From Deltaproteobacteria bacterium (GTDB lineage Bacteria; Myxococcota_A; UBA9160; UBA6930), in assembly GCA_016875395.1 (NCBI GenBank), contig VGRF01000018.1:25018-89017 (forward strand): a stretch of 64,000 nucleotides of DNA, read 5' to 3'. Positions 50,548 through 58,888 of this stretch are shown here, piece by piece; the stretch's first letter is position 1; each line of letters begins with the position of its first letter. The translations under genes were made by a program, and so were the position numbers. The notes below the pieces were generated by a model that ran no database searches, had not been told where the DNA came from, and saw only the letters and a list, made by a program, of their open reading frames with translations.

Positions 50548-51623
50548 TGCTCTACCACCTGCTCGTTCCGCTCGCCGAAACCTACAGCGCGCTGAACGTG
50601 TTCCGGTACATCACGTTCCGCACCGCGGCGGCCACGCTCACCGCGCTGTTCCTCTCATTCTTGTTAGGCGATCTCGTGATCCGCTGGCTGCAGGCGCTGC
50701 GCGTCGGCCAGCCGATCCGCGAGATCGGCCCCGACCACCAGCAAAAGGCCGGCACGCCCACCATGGGCGGCCTGCTCATCTTGCTCGTGGTGTCCGTCTC
50801 GATCCTGTTGTGGATGGACCTCGCGAGCCGCGCGACCTGGATCGTGCTCGGCCTCACGCTCGGCTACGGCGCGCTCGGCTTCGTCGACGACTACCAGAAG
50901 GTCACGAAGAAGAACTCGGACGGGATTCGCGCGCGCACGAAGCTGCTCTGGCAGTGGTCGCTCGCGCTCGGCTTCGCGTGGCTGATCTACTCCGCGCCCA
51001 ACTTCGACGCGACGCTGCAGGTGCCGTTCTTCAAGAACTTCACGCCCAACATCGGCGTGCTCTACATCCCGCTCGCCGCGTTCGTGATCGTGGCCGCGAG
51101 CAACGGCGTGAATCTCACGGATGGGCTCGACGGCCTCGCGATCGGGCCGGTGATGATCTGCTCCGCGACGTTCTTGATCCTCGCGTATGCCGCGGGCCAC
51201 GCGCAGTTCGCGGAGTACCTCGCGATCACCGCCGTCCCCGGCGCCGGCGAGCTCGCGATCTTCTGCGGCGCGCTCGTCGGCGGCGGGCTCGGCTTCCTCT
51301 GGTTCAACGCGTCGCCCGCTCAGGTCTTCATGGGCGACGTCGGCGCGCTCGCGCTCGGCGGCGCGCTCGGCGGAGTCGCGGTCGTGATTCGCCAGGAGAT
51401 CTTGCTCGCCGTCGTCGGCGGAATCTTCGTCGTCGAGACGCTCTCGGTGATGCTGCAGGTCGCGTACTTCAAGGCGAGCGGCGGCAAGCGGATCTTCTTG
51501 ATGGCGCCGCTGCATCACCACTTCGAGAAGGCGGGCTGGGAAGAGCAGAAGATCGTCGTGCGCTTCTGGATCGTGTCGATCGTGCTCGCCCTGATTGCCC
51601 TTTCGTCCTTGAAGCTGCGATGA
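50547..51623 (+). CDS. mraY: Phospho-MurNAc-pentapeptide transferase MraY
   Basis: Ten-helix membrane enzyme making lipid I, 358 residues. Motifs: HQQKAGTPTMGGLLI, GFVDDYQKV (active-site DDx), NGVNLTDGLDGLA (NxxD nucleophile region), WFNASPAQVFMGDVGAL and the cytoplasmic LHHHFEKAGWEE. Ends with a 361-bp gap before murD that holds a large inverted repeat; this is the only sizeable gap between mraY and ftsQ. Confidence 0.97.
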   Translation: MLYHLLVPLAETYSALNVFRYITFRTAAATLTALFLSFLLGDLVIRWLQALRVGQPIREIGPDHQQKAGTPTMGGLLILLVVSVSILLWMDLASRATWIVLGLTLGYGALGFVDDYQKVTKKNSDGIRARTKLLWQWSLALGFAWLIYSAPNFDATLQVPFFKNFTPNIGVLYIPLAAFVIVAASNGVNLTDGLDGLAIGPVMICSATFLILAYAAGHAQFAEYLAITAVPGAGELAIFCGALVGGGLGFLWFNASPAQVFMGDVGALALGGALGGVAVVIRQEILLAVVGGIFVVETLSVMLQVAYFKASGGKRIFLMAPLHHHFEKAGWEEQKIVVRFWIVSIVLALIALSSLKLR

Positions 51624-51673
51624 GAGGGGGCGTGGTGGTTCCTTCTGCCGTCGAGCGAGTTGTTACTGGCGCC

Positions 51674-51845
51674 GCGCGCTGCGGCGGGCGGGGGGCTGCT
51701 GCGCCGAATGGCTCGCTCGGGGCGTTGCCGGTTGAAGGTGACGACCGGGCGGCTGGCCTCGGTGCGCGGATGTTCCCGCCGGCATTCTCGCGCCCCTCGC
51801 TGCGCTTGAGTTCGGCTCCGCAGCCCCCCGCCCGCCGCAGCGCGC
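51674..51845. repeat. Large inverted repeat between mraY and murD
   Basis: A 26-bp perfect inverted repeat (arms 51674-51699 and 51820-51845) bounds a 172-bp block; the interior continues as a weaker imperfect pairing. Two TTGTTA motifs flank the region (51660 and 51975). The 361-bp gap around it (51624-51984) has no other recognisable content. Looks like an inserted miniature element or a strong RNA hairpin. Confidence 0.8.
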
Positions 51846-51984
51846 TCCTCGTGTTCGGATGCGCTGACGTCGTTGGGGGAGGCGGGCGACGCCTCCGCGG
51901 CTTTGAGCCGCGTCGGCGTCGTTGCGGGCGCGGTGTTCCACGCGCACATCGAGAAGTGTTCGCTGCCGAAGGAGTTGTTACGGC

Positions 51985-53316
51985 GTGAAGGCGCTCGCGC
52001 TATCGGGCAAGACGGTGCTGGTGCTCGGCCTCGGGATTACGGGGCGAAGTGCGGCGGCGTTTTGTGTGGAGCGTGGGGCGCGGGTGACGGTTGCGGATGA
52101 GCGGGTGGATGCGGACGCGAGTGGGCTGCCGGCTTCCGTGTCGGTGATGCTTGGCGCGCCGTCGCCCGATCCCGCCTCGTTCGACCTCGTCGTGCCGAGT
52201 CCCGGTGTGCCGTTCGCGCGGTATGGCGCGCAGGCGAAGTGCGCGTGGGGCGACATCGAGCTCGCGTATCGCGCGCTGCGCGTGCCGATCGCGGCGGTGA
52301 CGGGGACGAACGGGAAGTCGACGACGGTGCGGCTGCTCGAGGCGATGCTGCGGGCGGCGGGGCTGCGCGCGCGCGCGGCGGGAAACGTCGGCGACGCGGC
52401 GCTCGGGCTGGTCGGCGAGGCGCTCGACGCGGCGGTGCTCGAGGTGTCGTCGTTTCAGCTCGAAGCGGTGGACGCGTTCCGGCCGAAGGCTGCGTTGTTG
52501 TTGAACGTGACGCCGGATCATCTCGACCGGCACGGCGACATGGCCGGATATCTCGCGGCGAAGCTGCGGCTCTTCGCGCGGCAGGAGGCGAGCGACGTCG
52601 CGATCCTGAGCGGCGACTGCCCCGTCGTCGCGAAGCTCGGAGAGCGCGACTTCGCGGCGCCGGTGTGGCGCTTCTCCGTGCGCGGACCCGTCGCGCGCGG
52701 CGCTTGTTATGACGCCGGCGCGCTCGTGCTGCGCCTCGGCGGCGCGGACCAGCGCTTCTCCCTCGACTCGCTGCCGCCGCTACTCGGGCCGCTGCGCAGC
52801 AACGCGCTCGCGGCGCTGCTCGGCGCGGTCGCGCTCGGTGCGGAGCCGGCGCGCGCGCTCGCCGCGCTCGAGAGCTTCCGCGCGCTGCCGCATCGCTGCG
52901 AGCTCGTGGCCGAGGCGCGCGGCGTGCGCTGGCTCGACGACTCGAAGGCCACGAACCCGAGCGCCGCGGTCGCTGCGGTCGCGAACCTGCCCGGCCCGCT
53001 GCTCTGGATCCTCGGCGGCAAGGACAAGGGCCTCGACTTCGCGGAGCTGCTCGAAGCGCCGGTCGCGCGCGTGAAGAAGGCGCTGCTGATCGGCGACAGC
53101 GCGGACGCGATCGCCGCGAGCCTCAGCGGGAAGCTCGGGTTCGAGAAGGTCGAGACGCTGGCGCGCGCGGTCGCGCGCGCGAACGAGCTCGCCGCGAGCG
53201 GCGACACCGTCCTGCTCTCGCCGGCGTGCGCGAGCTTCGATCAGTTCGCGAACTACGAAGAGCGCGGGCGGCAGTTCGCCGAGCTGGCGCGATCCGTAAC
53301 GAGAGGTGAGGCATGA
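51985..53316 (+). CDS. murD: UDP-MurNAc-L-Ala:D-Glu ligase MurD
   Basis: Mur ligase of 443 residues. N-terminal Rossmann part LSGKTVLVLGLGITGRSAAA, SPGVPFARYGA, ATP site AVTGTNGKSTTVRLLEA, AVLEVSSFQLEAV, TPDHLDRHGD and C-terminal WLDDSKATNPSAAVAA. The GTG at 51985 gives the canonical beginning; AGGAG lies at 51970-51974 and a TTGTTACGG motif fills the space between it and the start. The first 500 bp use more GGG, CGG and GTG codons than the rest. Confidence 0.95.
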   Translation: MKALALSGKTVLVLGLGITGRSAAAFCVERGARVTVADERVDADASGLPASVSVMLGAPSPDPASFDLVVPSPGVPFARYGAQAKCAWGDIELAYRALRVPIAAVTGTNGKSTTVRLLEAMLRAAGLRARAAGNVGDAALGLVGEALDAAVLEVSSFQLEAVDAFRPKAALLLNVTPDHLDRHGDMAGYLAAKLRLFARQEASDVAILSGDCPVVAKLGERDFAAPVWRFSVRGPVARGACYDAGALVLRLGGADQRFSLDSLPPLLGPLRSNALAALLGAVALGAEPARALAALESFRALPHRCELVAEARGVRWLDDSKATNPSAAVAAVANLPGPLLWILGGKDKGLDFAELLEAPVARVKKALLIGDSADAIAASLSGKLGFEKVETLARAVARANELAASGDTVLLSPACASFDQFANYEERGRQFAELARSVTRGEA

Positions 53317-54443
53317 GAGGCGAGCTCGCAGCGGCTCCGGGCGAGGACGCGAACATCGGCACGGTGGTGAGCGCCGTCGGCGTGCTCGCCGGCATCGGCG
53401 CCGTCGCGGTGTTCAGCGCCACGGCGCCGGACACCGAGACGACCTTCTCGCCCTACTTCGTGCGCCACGCGGCAGGGCTCGTCGCGGGCGCGCTGCTCAT
53501 GCTCGGCGCCGCGAGCATCCCGCTGAATGCGTGGCGCGTGCTCGCCTACCCGCTGTACGGCATCTCGATCGCCGCACTCGTTGCAACGCTCGTGCTCGGC
53601 TTCGTCGCCGGCGGCGCGCGCCGCTGGCTGATGCTGCCCGGCGGCATCGTGTTCCAGCCCGTCGAGCTCGCGAAGCTCGCGACGGTGCTCGCGCTGTGCG
53701 CGTTCCTGTTCCGCAACGACGTGCGCAGCGCGCTCACGCCCGCGCGCTGCCTGCAGGCGCTCGGCTTCGCCGCGGCGCCGATGGCGCTGTGCCTGCTGCA
53801 GCCCGACCTCGGCAGCGCCGTCGTGATCGCCGCGCTCACCGGCCTCATGCTGTTCGTCGCGGGCGCGCCGATCCGCCTGCTCGCCATGCCGGCTCTGGTG
53901 GGGCTCGGCGGCATCGCGGCGTACTGCCTCGCGAATCCGTACGCGATGAAGCGTGTGCTCGCCTTCCGCGATCCGTTCGAAGACTCGACGGGCATCGGCT
54001 TTCAGCTCGTGCAGTCCTTCGTCGCGTTCGGCCGCGGCGAGCTGACCGGCACCGGCGTCGGAAACGGCCTCCAGAAGCTGGACTACCTGCCCGAGGCGCA
54101 CACGGACTTCATCCTCTCCGTGATCGCGGAGGAAACGGGCCTGGTCGGCGTCGCCTTCGTGCTCGGCTTCTTCGCTGCGCTGGTGTGGGCCGGGATGCGC
54201 ATCGCGCAGCGCGCGCCGCAGCGCTTCGGCTTGTTGTTGGGGTTAGGCGCGACGACGTTCCTCGGGCTCCAGGCCGTGCTGAACGGCGCCGTGGTGATGG
54301 GGCTCCTGCCGCCGAAGGGCCTCACGCTGCCGTTCGTCTCGTACGGCCGCAGCTCGCTGCTCGTGTGCTCGATCGCGGCGGGCATCCTGATCGCGGTCGC
54401 GCGCGGCGGCGCGGTCGCGAAGCGCGGGAGCCGCTCCGCATGA
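53313..54443 (+). CDS. ftsW: Septal peptidoglycan glycosyltransferase FtsW
   Basis: SEDS-family polytopic membrane enzyme, 376 residues, partner of FtsI. Conserved segments: ARRWLMLPGGIVFQPVELAK, CLLQPDLGSAVVI, FGRGELTGTGVGNGLQKLDY, LPEAHTDFILSVIAEETGL and the C-terminal GLTLPFVSYGRSSLLV. ATG overlaps the murD stop (ATGA). Confidence 0.96.
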   Translation: MRGELAAAPGEDANIGTVVSAVGVLAGIGAVAVFSATAPDTETTFSPYFVRHAAGLVAGALLMLGAASIPLNAWRVLAYPLYGISIAALVATLVLGFVAGGARRWLMLPGGIVFQPVELAKLATVLALCAFLFRNDVRSALTPARCLQALGFAAAPMALCLLQPDLGSAVVIAALTGLMLFVAGAPIRLLAMPALVGLGGIAAYCLANPYAMKRVLAFRDPFEDSTGIGFQLVQSFVAFGRGELTGTGVGNGLQKLDYLPEAHTDFILSVIAEETGLVGVAFVLGFFAALVWAGMRIAQRAPQRFGLLLGLGATTFLGLQAVLNGAVVMGLLPPKGLTLPFVSYGRSSLLVCSIAAGILIAVARGGAVAKRGSRSA

Positions 54444-55540
54444 ACGCGCGCATCGCCATCGCGGGAGGCGGCACGGGCGGACACGTCACGCCCGCGCTCG
54501 CGCTCGGCGAGGCCCTGCGCGAGCGCGGGGCCGAGCTCGTGTTCGTGGGCGCCGAGCGCGGCATCGAGAAGAAGCTCGTGCCCGACGCCGGCTTCGAGCT
54601 CGTGCTGCTCGACGCGCGGCCGCTGATCGGCCGCGGCATCGGCGAACGCATCGGCGCGCTGTTCGCGCTCGGCCGCGCCACGCTCGCGGCGCGGCGCTTG
54701 TTACGGGAGCGCCGCATCCAGCTCGTCGTATCGGTGGGCGGCTACGCGTCCGCGCCTGCCGCATTCGCCGCTGCGCTCTCGCGCATCCCCCTCGCGCTCG
54801 TGAACACCGATGCGGTGCCCGGCGCCGCGAACCGCGCGATGGCCCGCTTCGCGACGCGCATCTTCGCCGGCTTCGCGGGCGCGCAGGAAGCGCTCGGGCC
54901 GCTCGGCGCGCGTACGGTCGTCACGGGCGTGCCGCTGCGCCGCGCGCTGCGCGAGAAGTTCGCGGACGCCGCGAGCGCCGCGCGCGCGGATGCCTCGCGC
55001 CCTGCACACCTGTTCGTGTTCGGCGGCAGCCTCGGCGCGCGCCAGATCAACGAGCTGATGATCGCGCTCGCGAAGCCTCTCGCGGAGGCGCGGGTCGAGA
55101 TCTTCCATCAAACCGGCGAAGCGGACCGCGAGCGCGTCGCCGCCGCTTATCAGGAAGCGGGCGCGCGGGCGGAGGTGGTCGCCTTCGAGCGCGAGATGCC
55201 GCGCCGCTACGCCTGGGCCGATCTCGTGGTGTGCCGCGCCGGCGCGATCTCGGTGGCGGAGCTCGCGCTCGCGGGCCGCGCGGCGCTGCTCGTCCCGCTC
55301 GGGCACGTGGGCGGCGGCGAGCAGTTCGCGAACGCGCGCGAGCTCGAGCGCACGGGCGCCGCGCGCGTGCTGAACTCGCGCGATCTGTCCGCAGCGGACT
55401 TTTCGAGCGCGCTGTTCGAGCTGCTAGGCGACCGCGCACGCCTCGCCGAGATGGGCGCGAAGGCCGCCGCGAGCGCAAAGCCCAACGCAACGAGCGAGAT
55501 CGCCGAGGCGTGCCTCGCGCTCGCAGGAGGACCGCGCTGA
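54440..55540 (+). CDS. murG: UDP-GlcNAc transferase MurG (lipid II synthase)
   Basis: GT28-family peripheral membrane glycosyltransferase, 366 residues. N-terminal AGGGTGGHVTPALAL, VVSVGGYASAPAAFAA, central VFGGSLGARQINELM and C-terminal VVCRAGAISVAELALAGRAA with the EQFANA sugar-nucleotide contact. Four-base overlap with ftsW; stop overlaps murC by one base. Contains a TTG-TTA-CGG (LLR) copy of the dispersed motif. Confidence 0.96.
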   Translation: MNARIAIAGGGTGGHVTPALALGEALRERGAELVFVGAERGIEKKLVPDAGFELVLLDARPLIGRGIGERIGALFALGRATLAARRLLRERRIQLVVSVGGYASAPAAFAAALSRIPLALVNTDAVPGAANRAMARFATRIFAGFAGAQEALGPLGARTVVTGVPLRRALREKFADAASAARADASRPAHLFVFGGSLGARQINELMIALAKPLAEARVEIFHQTGEADRERVAAAYQEAGARAEVVAFEREMPRRYAWADLVVCRAGAISVAELALAGRAALLVPLGHVGGGEQFANARELERTGAARVLNSRDLSAADFSSALFELLGDRARLAEMGAKAAASAKPNATSEIAEACLALAGGPR

Positions 55541-57033
55541 TGGCCCGCTTCCGCGGCGTGAAGCGCATCCACTTCGTCGGCATCGGCGGCATCGGCATGT
55601 GCGGGCTCGCCGAGCTCTTGCTCGCGCAGGGTTACGCCGTGAGCGGCACCGACCTCGTGAGCGGCGCCACGGTGGAACGTTTGCGCCGCCTCGGCGCGAG
55701 CGTCGCGATCGGGCACGACGCGCAGCACGTGGGCGATGCGGATGTCGTGGTCGTGTCGAGCGCGGTGCGCCGTAACAACCCGGAGCTGCTCGCCGCTGAG
55801 CAGCGCGCGATCCCGGTGATTCCGCGCGCCGAGATGCTCGCGGAAGTGATGCGCCTCAAGGACGGCATCGCGGTCGCCGGCACGCACGGCAAGACGACGA
55901 CGACCTCGCTGATCGCACACATCCTCCAGGTAGCGGGCCTCGACCCCACCGTCGTCGTGGGCGGGCGCGTGATGGGTTCGCTCACCACTGCGCAGCGCTC
56001 GGTCGCGGCTCGAGAAGCCGCAAGCAGCCCAGCGCCGGCGCAGACGGCGCAGGCTGCGCGCAGCGAGCCGAAGCCGAGCGAAGAGTCGCAAAGGACTGGC
56101 GCACGGCTTGGGCAAGGCGCGTTCCTGGTCGCCGAGGCCGACGAGAGCGACGGCTCGTTCCTCCACCTCTCGCCCGTCGTCGCCGTGATCACGAACGTCG
56201 AGCCCGAGCACCTCGATCACTACGGCACCGCGGAAGCGATGGAGGCCGCGTTCGCCGCGTTCGCGAATCGCCTTCCATTCTGGGGCCGCGCCGTGCTGTG
56301 CATCGACAGCCCCGGCGTGCAGCGCCTGCTCCCGCGCATCGCGCGCCGCCGCACGACCTACGGCTTCTCCGCGCAGGCGGACTGGACCGCGCACGAGGTC
56401 GCGCGCGACGGCGCCGGCTCGCGCTTCTCCGTGAAGCGCGCGGGCGAGGTGTTGGGGACCGCGCGCCTCGCGATCCCGGGCCGCCACAACGTGGCCAACG
56501 CGCTCGCGGCGCTCGCGGTAGCGGCGGAGGTCGAGGTGCCGTTCGCACAAGCGGCGGCCGCACTCGCGAGCTTCGCGGGGGTCGAGCGCCGCTTCGAGGA
56601 CAAGGGGACGGTGCGCGGCGTGCGCGTGGTCGACGACTATGGGCACCACCCGACGGAGGTGCGCGCGACGCTCGCCGCCGCGCGCGAGCAGCATGCAGGC
56701 CGCCTCGTCGTCGTGTTCCAGCCGCATCGCTACACGCGCACGCGCGACCTGTTCGACGACTTCGCGGCGGCGTTTCACGACGCCGACGTGCTCGTGCTGA
56801 CCGAGATCTATGCCGCGGGCGAACCGAAGCTCGCGGGCGTGGAGGCCGCAGCGCTCGCCGAGGCCGTGCGCCAGCGCGGCCACCGCGACGTGCGCTTCAT
56901 CGCCGAGCAGGGCGCGATCGCGCCCGCGCTCGCGAGCGAGCTGCGGGACGGCGACCTGGTCCTCACGCTCGGCGCCGGCTCGATCACGCGGCTCGGTCCG
57001 CAGCTGCTCGCAGAGCTGGAGCGCCGGCCATGA
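55540..57033 (+). CDS. murC: UDP-MurNAc:L-Ala ligase MurC with an inserted low-complexity segment
   Basis: Mur ligase of 497 residues. Motifs: IHFVGIGGIGMCGLAELLL, ATP site AVAGTHGKTTTTSLIAHIL, LVAEADESDGSFLHL, TNVEPEHLDHY and DDYGHHPTEVRATL. Between GGRVMG (about 147) and ARLGQG (188-193) lies an extra segment of about 38 residues rich in Ala, Ser, Pro and Glu. It includes RSEPKPSEESQ (174-184), encoded by a dispersed repeat; normal MurC proteins go almost directly from GG to the LGxG turn. The insertion is in frame and flanked by intact motifs, so the enzyme is presumably active. Confidence 0.95.
   Translation: MARFRGVKRIHFVGIGGIGMCGLAELLLAQGYAVSGTDLVSGATVERLRRLGASVAIGHDAQHVGDADVVVVSSAVRRNNPELLAAEQRAIPVIPRAEMLAEVMRLKDGIAVAGTHGKTTTTSLIAHILQVAGLDPTVVVGGRVMGSLTTAQRSVAAREAASSPAPAQTAQAARSEPKPSEESQRTGARLGQGAFLVAEADESDGSFLHLSPVVAVITNVEPEHLDHYGTAEAMEAAFAAFANRLPFWGRAVLCIDSPGVQRLLPRIARRRTTYGFSAQADWTAHEVARDGAGSRFSVKRAGEVLGTARLAIPGRHNVANALAALAVAAEVEVPFAQAAAALASFAGVERRFEDKGTVRGVRVVDDYGHHPTEVRATLAAAREQHAGRLVVVFQPHRYTRTRDLFDDFAAAFHDADVLVLTEIYAAGEPKLAGVEAAALAEAVRQRGHRDVRFIAEQGAIAPALASELRDGDLVLTLGAGSITRLGPQLLAELERRP
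56055..56087 (+). repeat. Dispersed hairpin repeat inside murC
   Basis: GCGCGCAGCGAGCCGAAGCC followed by GAGCGAAGAG matches the family core and right flank. Translated in frame as ARSEPKPSEE within the extra MurC loop. Confidence 0.7.
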
Positions 57034-57962
57034 TCTCGGATGGCGTGCGGACGGAGCTGAAGGACGCGCTCGGAAGCGCGATTCAGTTCGACGTGAGCAC
57101 TGCACGCCTCACCTCGCTGCGCGTGGGCGGCCTGGCGGACGCGCTCGCGACGCCCCCGAGCCGCGCGGGGCTCGCGAAGCTGCTGCGCGTCGCGCGCCGG
57201 CGGCGCCTGCCGGTGCGCGTGATCGGCCGCGGCTTCAACACGATCGTGCGCGACGAGGGCGTCGACGGCGTGCTCGTCTCGCTCGCGGCGCTGAAGAAGC
57301 TCGAAGAGCGGCCGGGCAAGTTGTTACGGGTCGAAGCGGGCGTTTCGCACGCGACGCTCACGCGCTTCTGCCGCGAGCGCGGCCTGGCAGGGCTCGAGTT
57401 CGGCGTCGGCATCCCCGGAACGCTCGGCGGCTGGATCGCGATGAACGCCGGCATCGGCACGCGTGAAGCGAAGGACGTCGTGCGCGAGATCGAAGTGATG
57501 AGCCCGGCAGGAAAAAAGCTGCGCCACTTCACTCGCGACGCGCTGCGCTTCCGCTATCGAGCACTTGTTGGGTTCGCCGAGGGGTCGGTGGTGGTATCTG
57601 CGCTGCTCGCGGTGGAGATCGGGGATCGCAAGCGCGTCGAGGAAGAGAGCGAGCGCTTGCTCGCGCGCCGCCGCGAGACGCAGCCGGTCGACCAGCCGTC
57701 GTGCGGGTCGGTGTTCAAGAACCCGCGCGGCCACTTCGCCGGGCAGTTGATCGAGGCCGCCGGGCTGAAGGGCGAGCTGCGCGGCGGCGCGATGATCTCG
57801 CCGCTGCACGCGAACTTCATCGTGAACGTGGGCGGCGCGAACGCGAGCGACGTGCTCGCGCTGATCGGCCACGCGCGTGCGCTCGTTCGGCTCAAGACCG
57901 GCATCCAGCTCGAGCCGGAAGTGAAGATCTGGGGGCGCGACGCGCCCGAGGAGCGAGCGTGA
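57030..57962 (+). CDS. murB: UDP-N-acetylenolpyruvylglucosamine reductase MurB
   Basis: FAD-dependent reductase of 310 residues completing UDP-MurNAc. FAD-binding region PVRVIGRGFNTIVRDEG, where the usual GxGSN reads GRGFN; then GLEFGVGIPGTLGGWIAMNAG, the catalytic Ser loop CGSVFKNPRG and the C-terminal LEPEVKIWG (catalytic Glu). ATGA overlap with murC; the ftsQ ATG overlaps its stop. Confidence 0.95.
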   Translation: MISDGVRTELKDALGSAIQFDVSTARLTSLRVGGLADALATPPSRAGLAKLLRVARRRRLPVRVIGRGFNTIVRDEGVDGVLVSLAALKKLEERPGKLLRVEAGVSHATLTRFCRERGLAGLEFGVGIPGTLGGWIAMNAGIGTREAKDVVREIEVMSPAGKKLRHFTRDALRFRYRALVGFAEGSVVVSALLAVEIGDRKRVEEESERLLARRRETQPVDQPSCGSVFKNPRGHFAGQLIEAAGLKGELRGGAMISPLHANFIVNVGGANASDVLALIGHARALVRLKTGIQLEPEVKIWGRDAPEERA

Positions 57963-58888
57963 TGAAGCTGCGCCTGCCGTTCCGCCGCGAGAAGAGTCGC
58001 CTCGGCCTCACGAGAAGCGCGCACGCGCCGGCGCGCGCGGAGCGGCGCGCCGCGAAGGCGGGCGTGCTCGCGGGCGCGCTCGCGTGCGGCGCGGCGTTCG
58101 GGCACCTGCTCGGCGACGACCTGATCGCGCGCGCGCTGCCCGAGTGGGCGCGCGTGGGCTCACTCGCGGTGGCGGGCAACGTGCACACCGATGCCGCGGT
58201 GATCGCGCAGACCGCGGGCGTCGGCGCGAACACGGTGCTCGCCGAGATCGAGCCCGCGGACCTCGCGCGCGCGCTCGAGACGCTGCCGTGGGTGCGCAGC
58301 GCGCGCGCCACGACGCTCGCGCCGAACCGCGTCGTCGTCGCGATCGAGGAGCGCGTGCCGGTCGCGGTGGCGCGCCTCGCGGACGGCTCGCGCCATCTCG
58401 TCGACGCGAGCGGCGTCGCGTTCGCGCCCGCGCCGCCCGAGACGCGAGGCCCCGAGCTGATCGGCCTCGACGCCCTGCCCGCCTCTGGCAAGGCCGACCC
58501 CGCGCTCGCGCGCGGCGTTGCGCTGCTCGAGGCGTGGCTCGCCGCCAAGCTGCCCGAAGCGCGCGCAGTCGAGGTCGCAGGCGCCCGCGCGAGCGAACTG
58601 CCGGTGGTCGTGCTCGAAGAGCGCAGCGTGCGCGTGCTGCTCGGACGCGGCGAGCTGGCGCCGAAGCTCGCGCGCCTCCAGCGCACGCTCGGGCTGAACG
58701 AGCCCGCGCTCGCGCGCGCGGTCGCGATCGATCTGCGCTTTCCGGGACAAGGCGTGCTGCGGTTCGCGGCGCCTTGCGGGGAGCGCGCGGGAGAGTTGTT
58801 AGGGGGAGAGGACGCAGCCGCGGGGACGGACCCGGCGGCGACGGCTTCTGTGGGGGGTGAAGAGCTGTGTCACGCAAAGACAACCTGA
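57962..58888 (+). CDS. ftsQ: Division protein FtsQ (POTRA domain)
   Basis: Bitopic divisome protein of 308 residues. A basic cytosolic N-terminus (FRREKSRLGLTRSAHAPARA) precedes one helix near 38-58 and a POTRA domain (VGSLAVAGNVHTDAAVIAQT, then LPWVRSARATTLAPNRVVVA). The FtsQ beta domain follows. The C-terminal 35 residues are Gly/Ala/Glu-rich. No ddl gene lies between murB and ftsQ. Its 3' end overlaps ftsA by 22 bp. Confidence 0.9.
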   Translation: MKLRLPFRREKSRLGLTRSAHAPARAERRAAKAGVLAGALACGAAFGHLLGDDLIARALPEWARVGSLAVAGNVHTDAAVIAQTAGVGANTVLAEIEPADLARALETLPWVRSARATTLAPNRVVVAIEERVPVAVARLADGSRHLVDASGVAFAPAPPETRGPELIGLDALPASGKADPALARGVALLEAWLAAKLPEARAVEVAGARASELPVVVLEERSVRVLLGRGELAPKLARLQRTLGLNEPALARAVAIDLRFPGQGVLRFAAPCGERAGELLGGEDAAAGTDPAATASVGGEELCHAKTT

